From NCBI GenBank assembly GCA_905207905.1, contig CAJLNC010000035.1, positions 1 to 24,587 on the forward strand: a stretch of DNA of 24,587 nucleotides, written 5' to 3'. Of this stretch, positions 9,433 to 16,315 are shown one piece after another. The notes below the pieces were generated by a model, which saw only the letters and a program-made list of their open reading frames with translations, had not been told where the DNA came from and did no database searches. The position numbers were made by a program, and so were the translations under genes. The number at the start of each line of letters is the position of its first letter. Within the stretch, counting starts at the first letter, position 1. Source of the DNA: an uncultured Lachnospiraceae bacterium. Its GTDB lineage: Bacteria; Bacillota_A; Clostridia; Lachnospirales; Lachnospiraceae.

Positions 9433-9460
9433 ATTATACTCACAGAGAAAGGATATGTAA
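9433..9460 (-). promoter_or_regulatory. Promoter of the ATP synthase operon
   Basis: A perfect TATAAT (9433-9438 on the minus strand) follows a poor -35 TTACAT (9455-9460) at 16 nt. The 40 nt upstream are almost pure A/T and could act as an UP element. The predicted start near 9426 gives a leader of about 65 nt before atpB. Confidence 0.6.
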
Positions 9461-9476
9461 AATATATATTTTCACT

Positions 9477-9492
9477 ATTTGATATATCAAAT
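9477..9492. promoter_or_regulatory. Palindromic operator between atpB and lysR
   Basis: ATTTGATATATCAAAT is a perfect 16-bp palindrome and contains the T-N11-A core of LysR-type binding sites (T9479, A9491). It lies about 50-65 bp upstream of the predicted atpB transcription start, the standard position of a LysR-regulator recognition site. It also lies upstream of the divergent lysR gene. The sequence is directly visible; the binding partner is inferred. Confidence 0.55.
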
Positions 9493-9578
9493 TTGTATGT
9501 CTGTAATAACTTTTTCGATATTTTCAGCATTTTAACAATTTTTTCAGAGGGTTTCGGAAATCAGAGGAGGCAATTTTC

Positions 9579-10499
9579 ATGAATATCAATTATGAATACT
9601 ATAAAATCTTCTACTATGTGGCAAAATATAAAAGCTTTACCCTGGCCGCCAATATCCTTATGAGCAATCAGCCCAATGTATCCAGAGCAATCAGTAATCT
9701 GGAGGGGGAGTTGGGCTGCCGTCTCTTCGTCCGCTCCAACCGCGGCGTCACCCTGACACCGGAAGGCCAGAAACTCTACAGCAGGGTCTCCGTTGCGCTG
9801 CGTCAATTGCTGGCGGCAGAACAGGAGCTGACCGGGGCCATGAGTCTTCAGCATGGAATCGTGTCCGTGGGCGTCAACGAGACCGCTCTGCACACAGTAT
9901 TTCTCCCTCTGCTGAAACCTTTCCATCAGCAGTATCCTGGAATCCGCATCCATCTCTCCAGCGTCACCACCCCCCAGGCTATCAGTGAACTAAAAAATGG
10001 GAGCGTGGATTTTGCCCTGGTCACTACGCCCACCGGCATCACACGCCCCCTAAGAGAGTATCCCATTATGCAGTTTCATGAAATTCTGGCGGCAGGCCCC
10101 CGTTTTGCTCACCTGGCAAAACAAACCTTTCATCTGGAACAGCTTCAGGACTATCCTCTGATCCTTTTAAATTCCCAGACCTCTGCCAGGGAATTTTACC
10201 GTGATTTCTTCCTGGAACATAACCTGACTCTGCACCCAGAGATTGAAGCCACTACCACCGACCAAATTCTTCCTATGCTGAAGAATGATTTGGGCCTGGG
10301 CTTTCTTCCGGATGCCCTGGCCAGGGATGCTCTGGAAAAAGGTGAAATCTTCCAGATTCCCTTAAGCTGCCCCATGCCCCCCCCCCGCAGCATCTGCCTG
10401 GTTAAGGACAACTCCCGCCCCACCAGCATTGCCGCCAAGGAACTGGAAAAGCTCCTGCTGCATCATTCCCTTCCAGGAAGAACGCTGTCAGCAAAGTAA
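9579..10499 (+). CDS. LysR-family transcriptional regulator
   Basis: This 306-residue DNA-binding regulator has the N-terminal winged helix-turn-helix (residues 1-60, with FTLAANILMSNQPNVSRAIS and LFVRSNRGVTLTPEG) and a periplasmic-binding-like effector domain (about 90-295). The ligand is unknown. The start is supported by AGAGGAGG 8 nt before the ATG. It is divergent from the ATP synthase operon, with which it shares a palindromic site, and convergent with ohyA. Ten consecutive C (10377-10386) encode Pro-Pro-Pro in the C-terminal part, a slippage-prone tract. Regulation of its own gene and the atp operon is inferred only from position. Confidence 0.93.
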   Translation: MNINYEYYKIFYYVAKYKSFTLAANILMSNQPNVSRAISNLEGELGCRLFVRSNRGVTLTPEGQKLYSRVSVALRQLLAAEQELTGAMSLQHGIVSVGVNETALHTVFLPLLKPFHQQYPGIRIHLSSVTTPQAISELKNGSVDFALVTTPTGITRPLREYPIMQFHEILAAGPRFAHLAKQTFHLEQLQDYPLILLNSQTSAREFYRDFFLEHNLTLHPEIEATTTDQILPMLKNDLGLGFLPDALARDALEKGEIFQIPLSCPMPPPRSICLVKDNSRPTSIAAKELEKLLLHHSLPGRTLSAK

Positions 10500-10515
10500 A
10501 ACGCCCTGCGTTCCC

Positions 10516-10563
10516 GCCTGCACCTCCCCGCAAAGCTAAGGGTTCCCGACAGGCGATGCAGGC
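10516..10563. terminator. Inverted repeats between convergent lysR and ohyA
   Basis: GCCTGCA (10516-10522) pairs with TGCAGGC (10557-10563), and CGCCTG (10515-10520) can alternatively pair with CAGGCG (10550-10555), so two stems compete. On the plus strand the outer stem is followed by TGTTT. A further small hairpin AACGC-CCT-GCGTT lies at 10500-10512, followed by GTTTT on the minus strand side. Position between convergent genes suggests bidirectional termination, though neither T tract is strong. Confidence 0.4.
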
Positions 10564-10585
10564 TGTTTCCCACGCAATCTGTTTT

Positions 10586-12364
10586 CTACTCGATCACATG
10601 ATATTCCTTCAGCAGCTTCTCAATATCCGTACCCTGAATCTGAGTCAGGAGCTTCTTTACCACCATCTTTTCCTTCAGTCCCAGCTTCATCTGGGTGAGA
10701 GGCTTACCGTCCCGAAGCTGAATGGAAGCGTTTAGCAGATCTCTCACATCATAAACACTGCCCCATACTTCCGGCACTCCACGGTCCACATTCAGCAGCG
10801 TATACACAGCCTCCATACCGGTGCGCATTGAGTATTCTGTGGTAAAAATGGTATCCCGACGGGTTTCTGCGAACTGACCCAGGAAAGCAAAATTTACAGC
10901 TCCTTGCGGAACCACCTCCGGCCGGTCTCCCGCTGTTCTTGGCATAAAGAAGGCAGTAATGTAAGGCATCATGCAGGGCACCGTATTGGCACTATTCTCT
11001 GCCAGCGCTTCAATTTCCTGTACAGGCACACCCAAATGATACAACCACTCCATACAGATTTCCTTTCCGGTGCAGTCTCTCATTGGTTTTTTCACAAAAT
11101 TTCCGGGACGGTCGCTGAAAAGGCCATATACCCACACCACGCACTGATCCTTTGGCTGGTTTCTAAACTGGGGCTGACGGTTGATGGTCCAGCTTAACAG
11201 CCAGCCGGAATCTTTCACCGTCACAATTCCTCCGGTAACCACGCCTCCGCTGAACGGATCCCGCCTGCAGATTTTTTTAATGTAAGGAATGATCTTCTGA
11301 TCCAAAGTTGTCACCGTAGCGCTCATCCAGTTGCTCTGTTCCGGATCGTAGCAGAATTTATCCGGATGTCCAAAGCTCTCATCCTGGGCGGCGATTCTCC
11401 GCCACATATCCCAGCCGCCGCCCGGTTTGATCTCTGTCTGGAACTTGGCGGGCTCATTCTGCGATCCCAGAGTGGAATTTTCCACACAGCCTCCGTTGGT
11501 AATAAACACCAGATCCTCCTCTGTCAAATCAATAAACTCCGTGTTTCCCTCTGCCATCAGCTCCAGCCTCTTTGCCGCCTTTCTTCCGGGAGTGATGTCA
11601 AACTCCACATTCACCACCTTGGTATTATAATGGAATTGAACGCCAAAGCTTTCCAAATATTTGATCATAGGAAGAATCATGGATTCATACTGGTTATATC
11701 TGGTAAAACGCAGGGCAGTGAAATCTGGAAGCCCTCCCACATGGTGGATATAACGCTGAATATAGCGTTTCATCTCCAGCGCGCTGTGCCAGTTTTCAAA
11801 GGCAAACATGGTGCGCCAATACAGCCAGAAATTAGATTCAAACACCTCTTCGTCAAAAAAATCTGTGATCCGCTTATCATACAACAGTTCATCTGCTGTG
11901 AAGAACAGCTTCATGATCTCCATGGCTCCCTTGTCGCTCAAACCAAACTTCCCGTCTGTATGAGCATCCTGCCCCTGCTTTTCTGTAGCCCGCATCAGGG
12001 AATAGTTTGGATCTTTTTTATTCAGCCAGTAGTATTCGTCCAGCACGCTGATCCCTTCTGTCTCGATGGAGGGAATGGAACGAAACAGATCCCACATCAC
12101 CTCAAAATGGTTGTCCATCTCCCGGCCGCCCCGCATCACATAGCCAAGTCCCGGATACTCATACCCGTCACAGGCTCCTCCTGGAATGGCATCTTTTTCA
12201 AAAATATGGATGTGCTTTCCATTCATCTGGCCGTCTCTTACCAAGTAACAGGCAGCTGTCAGAGCTGCCAGACCGGTTCCTACAATATAAGCAGATTTCC
12301 GTTCCACTCCTTCCGGTTTTTTCGGACGGGCAAACGCTTCATAATTACCGCTTGAATAATACAT
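10586..12364 (-). CDS. ohyA: Oleate hydratase (myosin-cross-reactive antigen family)
   Basis: This FAD-dependent enzyme adds water to the cis-9 double bond of oleate and similar free fatty acids, giving 10-hydroxy acids; in Gram-positive bacteria this detoxifies antimicrobial lipids. The 592-residue length matches the family. A dinucleotide fold starts at YIVGTGLAALTAACYLVRDG (26-45), followed by RGGREM. Glu82 and Tyr201 fall at the same numbers as the catalytic Glu82 and Tyr201 of the Staphylococcus aureus enzyme. There is no signal peptide, so the protein is cytosolic or peripheral at the membrane. AAAAGGAGG precedes the ATG. A TetR-family gene lies just upstream on the same strand, separated by a terminator, which suggests control by that regulator. 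No clear promoter stands out in 12365-12509; a weak candidate is TTGCAT/TAAGAG near 12430-12460. Confidence 0.96.
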   Translation of the reverse strand: MYYSSGNYEAFARPKKPEGVERKSAYIVGTGLAALTAACYLVRDGQMNGKHIHIFEKDAIPGGACDGYEYPGLGYVMRGGREMDNHFEVMWDLFRSIPSIETEGISVLDEYYWLNKKDPNYSLMRATEKQGQDAHTDGKFGLSDKGAMEIMKLFFTADELLYDKRITDFFDEEVFESNFWLYWRTMFAFENWHSALEMKRYIQRYIHHVGGLPDFTALRFTRYNQYESMILPMIKYLESFGVQFHYNTKVVNVEFDITPGRKAAKRLELMAEGNTEFIDLTEEDLVFITNGGCVENSTLGSQNEPAKFQTEIKPGGGWDMWRRIAAQDESFGHPDKFCYDPEQSNWMSATVTTLDQKIIPYIKKICRRDPFSGGVVTGGIVTVKDSGWLLSWTINRQPQFRNQPKDQCVVWVYGLFSDRPGNFVKKPMRDCTGKEICMEWLYHLGVPVQEIEALAENSANTVPCMMPYITAFFMPRTAGDRPEVVPQGAVNFAFLGQFAETRRDTIFTTEYSMRTGMEAVYTLLNVDRGVPEVWGSVYDVRDLLNASIQLRDGKPLTQMKLGLKEKMVVKKLLTQIQGTDIEKLLKEYHVIE

Positions 12365-12509
12365 CTCGATTCCTCCTTTTGGCAGGGGCTATAAAAAATC
12401 TGTTGCAGACTTCTCCGCCTGAATTGCTCTTACAACATCTTTCCCCTAAATGCAATGGTTCTTCTGATGCTGCTTATTCTACCCGTCCTCCCGCTTTTTT
12501 ACCATAAAC

Positions 12510-12546
12510 AAAAAAAGGGCGGTGATAAAAATCCTATCATCGCGCC
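12510..12546 (-). terminator. Intrinsic terminator after tetR
   Basis: On the minus strand the arms GGCGCGATGATA (12535-12546) and TATCACCGCCC (12517-12527) form a GC-rich stem with a small interior mismatch and a loop of about 7 nt. Seven T follow directly (12510-12516). It separates the tetR transcript from ohyA, so ohyA should have its own promoter downstream. Confidence 0.8.
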
Positions 12547-12634
12547 ATAATTGACTTATTTTTTATCATTTCTCCTGTTTTGATCAACAAAAATGCCAGG
12601 CAGGTTTCCCCGCCTCCAATCCGATATGCCTCCT

Positions 12635-13192
12635 TCAGTTCCTCCGAAATGCCTCCAGCGCCCTGCCAATGTCCCCCCGCACCAGGATGCTGAGGCGGTC
12701 GATAATTTTCTGAGGTTCTTCCTTCATCCCATCTTTTACCCAGTTTACCAAAATGCCCACAAAGGCATACTTATAAAAATCAGCAATAAACTGCTTATCC
12801 TGCTCCAGCACCTCCATGCCGACTCCCTGCTCCTCTATGACCCCCATCAGAAGGTCAAAGGTAAGCTGATACAGGTACGTCTCCATGTGTTCTCTGCTCA
12901 CAGAATGGTACACATTGGTAAAAAAAGATTTATTGTCCTGCACTACTTGAAAGATGTTCAAAAACCCCTCCTGCCAGGTACTGTAAGTCTTTTTGTCTGC
13001 CAATGCCTCCGCTGCTTCCTGGGCGCAGATCCATTCTACCAGATCATAGATATCGCTGAAATGATAGTAAAAGGTCATGCGGTTCACTCCGCAGTCCTCT
13101 GTGATGTCATTGATGGTGATCTGATTTAACAGTTTCGTATTCAGCAGCTTTTTTAAAGACGCTGCCAGCGCTTTTTTGGTGATCTGGGACAT
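12635..13192 (-). CDS. TetR-family transcriptional regulator
   Basis: The 185-residue protein has an N-terminal TetR helix-turn-helix (about residues 8-52, with ITINDITEDCGVNRMTFYYHF) and an all-helical C-terminal ligand and dimer domain. The N-terminal start MSQITKKALAASLKKLL and FSDIYDLVEWI resemble the DhaS-like subgroup. Its place just upstream of ohyA suggests it senses fatty acids or membrane stress and represses ohyA or itself; this is inference. A strong site, AAGGAGG, precedes the ATG. Two short palindromes with CCTAAGG cores lie in its upstream region. Confidence 0.9.
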   Translation of the reverse strand: MSQITKKALAASLKKLLNTKLLNQITINDITEDCGVNRMTFYYHFSDIYDLVEWICAQEAAEALADKKTYSTWQEGFLNIFQVVQDNKSFFTNVYHSVSREHMETYLYQLTFDLLMGVIEEQGVGMEVLEQDKQFIADFYKYAFVGILVNWVKDGMKEEPQKIIDRLSILVRGDIGRALEAFRRN

Positions 13193-13221
13193 GAATGTTG
13201 CCTCCTTCTTTCTTTTCTTCC

Positions 13222-13235
13222 CCTTAGGATTAAGG
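13222..13235. promoter_or_regulatory. Candidate operator upstream of tetR
   Basis: CCTTAGGATTAAGG has 5-bp arms (CCTTA/TAAGG) around a 4-bp centre, 30-43 bp before the tetR ATG. A related palindrome, CCCTAAGGG, lies at 13311-13319, and a half site TCCCCTAA occurs upstream of ohyA near 12442-12449. No good promoter could be placed with confidence. Confidence 0.35.
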
Positions 13236-13271
13236 TATCAAAACCCCTCTTAACCAACGCGCTCTGTCAGA

Positions 13272-13292
13272 TTGCACAAAAGGCTTGCACAA
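13272..13292. repeat. Short direct repeat TTGCACAA x2
   Basis: TTGCACAA occurs at 13272-13279 and again at 13285-13292, a period of 13 bp, in the tetR upstream region. Each copy is a near-palindrome of the form TTGnnCAA. It may be a tandem regulator site; the function is not known. Confidence 0.3.
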
Positions 13293-13409
13293 GTGACAAC
13301 CGCTCATTTTCCCTAAGGGTCTATTTCTACGCAATACTGACATCCGTGTACAAAGGACAGCATCCCTCAAGCTATGATATTGACGGAAATTATCTCAGAC
13401 ACAAAACAT

Positions 13410-14297
13410 TTAAGAAACATTCATGCGGTTTCGGAATTCATTGGCTGATATTCCCGTAATCTTCTTAAACACTCTGGAAAAATGGGCCAGATCCAGAAAG
13501 CCCACGTTCTCCGCCACATCCCCAATACGAAGAGCTGGATCTTTTAACAGGACTTTAGCCTCCTCCACCCGAATGGTGTTCAAAAGCTCGGAAAAACTTT
13601 GGCCCCCGTGGCGGTTCAACAGCTTGCTTAAATGCCACTGACTCACATAGATATGATCTGCCACTTCTGTCAGGGTCAATCTGTGCTGATAGTTTTTCTT
13701 CATATAGGCGATGGCGCTGTTTACCAAAAAACTTCCAGCCTGCTCCTGGCTGTCATTTTTTTCCATCTGTCCGGTCTGCTCCCCACAATCCTGCCCCTCC
13801 TGATAGTCCAGGCCCTTCCGGCAATCCGTATCCTCCTGACAGTCCAGATTCTTCCACAAAGTCGAATCGTCCCTAAGATCCGGCTCCTTCCCCTGTTTCT
13901 CCTGCTCCGGCAGGATTCCTTTCTTTCTCAGCTTCTCCGTCATAACCTTCAGAGCTTCTTCTAATTCTTCCATATCTGACGGTTTTAAGATATACCGGGT
14001 CACCCCAAGCCGCAGCGCCTGCTGCAGCAGGTCAAAATCCCGATATCCTGTGAGAATGGTCAGCTCCAGGTTCTCAAACTCCGACTTTAAAGCCGCTGCC
14101 ATCAAAAGCCCGTCCATTTTGGGCATATAGATATCGGAAAACACAATGTCCGGCTGAATCTGACGGATCAGCTTCAGCCCTTCCGCTCCATCCCCGGCAG
14201 TCCCCACCACCTGACAGTGATACGCTTCCCATGGCAGCAGCCTGCTCAATCCCTTTAAGATAATAGGCTCATCATCAATCAGAACTACCTTATACAT
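13410..14297 (-). CDS. Response regulator, REC plus AraC-type DNA-binding domain
   Basis: The 295-residue YesN-like regulator is the expected partner of the YesM-type kinase in the same locus. The receiver domain (1-125) has the acidic pocket IDDEP (7-11), phosphoacceptor Asp55 in FSDIYMPKMDG, Thr83 and Lys105 in LKPSD. The AraC/XylS domain (about 192-292) has two helix-turn-helix units, LTLTEVADHIYVSQWHLSKL and IGDVAENVGFLDLAHFSRVF. Between them is an acidic, Cys- and Gln-rich linker with a 12-residue duplication. I chose the ATG at 14297 rather than GTG at 14318 because GAGAGGAAAG lies before it and homology begins at MYKVVLIDDEP. It has its own promoter after the permease genes and presumably activates the sugar locus. 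Confidence 0.93.
   Translation of the reverse strand: MYKVVLIDDEPIILKGLSRLLPWEAYHCQVVGTAGDGAEGLKLIRQIQPDIVFSDIYMPKMDGLLMAAALKSEFENLELTILTGYRDFDLLQQALRLGVTRYILKPSDMEELEEALKVMTEKLRKKGILPEQEKQGKEPDLRDDSTLWKNLDCQEDTDCRKGLDYQEGQDCGEQTGQMEKNDSQEQAGSFLVNSAIAYMKKNYQHRLTLTEVADHIYVSQWHLSKLLNRHGGQSFSELLNTIRVEEAKVLLKDPALRIGDVAENVGFLDLAHFSRVFKKITGISANEFRNRMNVS
13786..13856 (-). repeat. 36-bp tandem duplication in the response-regulator linker
   Basis: Two diverged copies of a 36-bp unit (13786-13821 and 13822-13856) encode LDCQEDTDCRKG and LDYQEGQDCGEQ, residues 151-174. The reading frame is kept. The duplication lengthens the linker between receiver and DNA-binding domain. Confidence 0.7.
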
Positions 14298-14327
14298 CTT
14301 AGTCTTTCCTCTCCCCACAAACTTTCT

Positions 14328-14346
14328 GCCTCTTGTATACAGAGGC
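14328..14346. other. Inverted repeat in the response-regulator leader
   Basis: GCCTCT (14328-14333) and AGAGGC (14341-14346) flank TGTATAC. It lies about 20-35 nt after the predicted start of transcription and could be an operator or a leader hairpin. Confidence 0.4.
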
Positions 14347-14370
14347 TATTGTCCCAGGTACACTGATGCT

Positions 14371-14399
14371 ATTATAGTATGATTACTGTATAAGCGCAA
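14371..14399 (-). promoter_or_regulatory. Promoter of the response-regulator gene
   Basis: On the minus strand TTGCGC (14394-14399) and a perfect TATAAT (14371-14376) are 17 nt apart, in the gap after the second permease gene. The regulator can therefore be made independently of the transporter transcript. No terminator is seen between, so read-through is also possible. Confidence 0.7.
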
Positions 14400-14412
14400 C
14401 AGCAGCCTGTCA

Positions 14413-15282
14413 TCAGCCCTTTACAGCTCCTGCCACCATTCCCTTGATAATATACTTTTGCAGGAACGTATACAGAATCAGTACCGGCACCACCACAATG
14501 GTCACTGCTGCTGCCATCAGGCCATAATTAGTGCCTTCCATGGCAGTCAGTTCCTTCAGCAGACGGGTGATGGTCCACTGAGGCTTGATTCTTAAGAAAA
14601 AGGACTGCATAAATAAATCATTATAGCTCCAGAGAAAAGTAAAGATCGCCACAGTGGCAAAAGAAGGTTTTGCCAGAGGCACAATAATTTTCGTAAAAAT
14701 CTGCCCTGTACGGCATCCTTCCAGATAGGCCGCCTCCTCCAAATCAATGGGCAGACTTCGGATATAGCCTGAGAGAACCAGGATAGCAAAGGCCAGATTG
14801 CCTGCGATCTGAGGCAAAGCACAGGAGACCAGAGAAAGCCACCGATTGCTGCTGTTTACCAGACCAAGGGCTGCCTCCATACGAAACACAGGAACAATGG
14901 TGGAAAAAGCAGGAAACATCATACTGGCTACCACCAGGGATTTTAAAAAATTTCTGCCCTTAAATTCAAACCGCACCAGGGCAAAAGAGGCCAAGCCCGC
15001 CAAAGCCATTACCACAAGGGTTACCGTGCCGGAAAGCAGAATGCTGTTTAGGTAAGCTCCCAGAATGGGAACCCGGTCAAAGGCCCGCTTATAATTGGCA
15101 AGAGTAAATAGTTCTCCCACCGGAAGGGCAAAGGAGTTGGACACAATCTCTGTTTTTACCTTAAAGGAATTCAGCGCCACCCAGATCAAAGGATAGATGG
15201 TCGATAATGCCCAGATCCCCAGTACCAGATATACCGGAACCATCCAGTACTGTCTTTTTTTCTTTTTCACTGTTTGTTTCAT
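14413..15282 (-). CDS. Carbohydrate ABC transporter permease, MalG type
   Basis: This is one of two membrane subunits of a CUT1 sugar importer. The 289-residue protein has six predicted membrane helices, the first after a Lys-rich start (MKQTVKKKKRQYWMVPVYLV). Its EAA loop, EEAAYLEGCRTGQIFTKIIV, contacts the ATPase. The C-terminal KYIIKGMVAGAVKG is typical of MalG-type subunits. The frame opens with a TTG at 15300, but the ATG at 15282 is preferred because GAGGAGG is correctly spaced and overlaps the end of the preceding permease gene. No ATPase gene is present in the locus. Confidence 0.94.
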   Translation of the reverse strand: MKQTVKKKKRQYWMVPVYLVLGIWALSTIYPLIWVALNSFKVKTEIVSNSFALPVGELFTLANYKRAFDRVPILGAYLNSILLSGTVTLVVMALAGLASFALVRFEFKGRNFLKSLVVASMMFPAFSTIVPVFRMEAALGLVNSSNRWLSLVSCALPQIAGNLAFAILVLSGYIRSLPIDLEEAAYLEGCRTGQIFTKIIVPLAKPSFATVAIFTFLWSYNDLFMQSFFLRIKPQWTITRLLKELTAMEGTNYGLMAAAVTIVVVPVLILYTFLQKYIIKGMVAGAVKG

Positions 15283-15296
15283 CGCTTCCATCCTCC

Positions 15297-16187
15297 TCAA
15301 TAATCCTTTTCCTTGAAGATGCGGTTCACAATCTTAGAAGAGATCACTCCCAGCACCACGATCACCACCGCAATGGCGCAGCCGTAATCTGTATTTCTGG
15401 TCTCATTCGCATGATAGTACATATACGTTCCCGTAAGCCAGGTGGAATTTAAAGGCATTCCCTTTGGAAACATCACCCAGGGAAGGTCAAAAACCTTCAG
15501 CGCTCCCGTCATAGCCAGAACGGCGCAGGTGCAGAGCACATTGTGAAGCATGGGGAGGGTTATGTACCGGATTCTCTGCCACCTGCTGGCCCCGTCAATG
15601 GCTGCCGCCTCATGAAGATCCATGGGAATATTGTTCAGCCCCGTAATAATAATCACAAAATAAAAGCCAACGTACTGCCACATAACCGGGATCATCAAGG
15701 TGATAAAGGCCCGCGCCTGGTCTTTCCAGTCGATCAGTTCCGTCTGGCCAAAAATCGCCAGCAGCTGGTTTAGCATTCCCTTATCCCGCAAAAAAATCAG
15801 ATTAAAGAGAAGTCCCAGAGCCGTGGCTGAAATTACAATAGGAAAAAAATACACCACTCGGAAAAATTTTGCTCCCACACGGATCTGATCCACCAAAATC
15901 GCCAGCACCAGAGCGATTCCCACCTGAAACACCAGAGTGCATACCATCAAAATTAAGGTATTTCTTAAGGCAATCAACATATTGGGATCCTTTAGCATCT
16001 CCAGATAATTGGAATACCAGGGATCCAGAAATCCCCTGCTCTCCCCAGCCAGTCCCTTGATCTGCTGAAAGCTGTTTAAAATATTCATGAAAAACGGATA
16101 GTACAAAAATGCCGCCATAAACAGAAATCCAGGGATCAGGAATAGTGCAACATACTTTTTATTATTTTTATAGATATTCGCTCCCAT
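15297..16187 (-). CDS. Carbohydrate ABC transporter permease, MalF type
   Basis: The 296-residue membrane subunit has six predicted helices beginning with YVALFLIPGFLFMAAFLYYP. Its EAA motif is HEAAAIDGASRWQRIRYITL. It pairs with the following MalG-type subunit to form the translocation pore of a CUT1 importer. It lies 128 nt after the solute-binding protein gene with a hairpin between them, and its stop is 14 nt before the next start. AGAGGG precedes its ATG. Confidence 0.94.
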   Translation of the reverse strand: MGANIYKNNKKYVALFLIPGFLFMAAFLYYPFFMNILNSFQQIKGLAGESRGFLDPWYSNYLEMLKDPNMLIALRNTLILMVCTLVFQVGIALVLAILVDQIRVGAKFFRVVYFFPIVISATALGLLFNLIFLRDKGMLNQLLAIFGQTELIDWKDQARAFITLMIPVMWQYVGFYFVIIITGLNNIPMDLHEAAAIDGASRWQRIRYITLPMLHNVLCTCAVLAMTGALKVFDLPWVMFPKGMPLNSTWLTGTYMYYHANETRNTDYGCAIAVVIVVLGVISSKIVNRIFKEKDY

Positions 16188-16208
16188 ACAATGCCCTCTC
16201 CATAAAGC

Positions 16209-16251
16209 GGAGGATGCCGCTCATCGCATCAGACTGTCTGCAGCATCCTCC
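16209..16251 (-). other. Intercistronic hairpin between binding-protein and permease genes
   Basis: GGAGGATGC (16209-16217) and GCATCCTCC (16243-16251) form a perfect 9-bp stem; the 25-nt interior contains a second small stem, CAGAC/GTCTG. No T tract follows on the minus strand. Such structures after binding-protein genes commonly protect the upstream mRNA and lower permease expression (malE-malF style); that role is inferred here. Confidence 0.65.
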
Positions 16252-16315
16252 CATTTTGCTATTGTTTCACGATCATATTTCTGTGATTCGTTACTGATTA
16301 GTTTTTGTTCTGCCG

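Noticed and set aside
11366..12355. 329-codon ORF antisense to oleate hydratase
   Set aside because: The opposite strand encodes a full-length oleate hydratase with catalytic residues in place; the antisense frame shows no domain.
13380..13409. Terminator after the response-regulator gene
   Set aside because: No stem with T tract was found in 13236-13409 on the minus strand.
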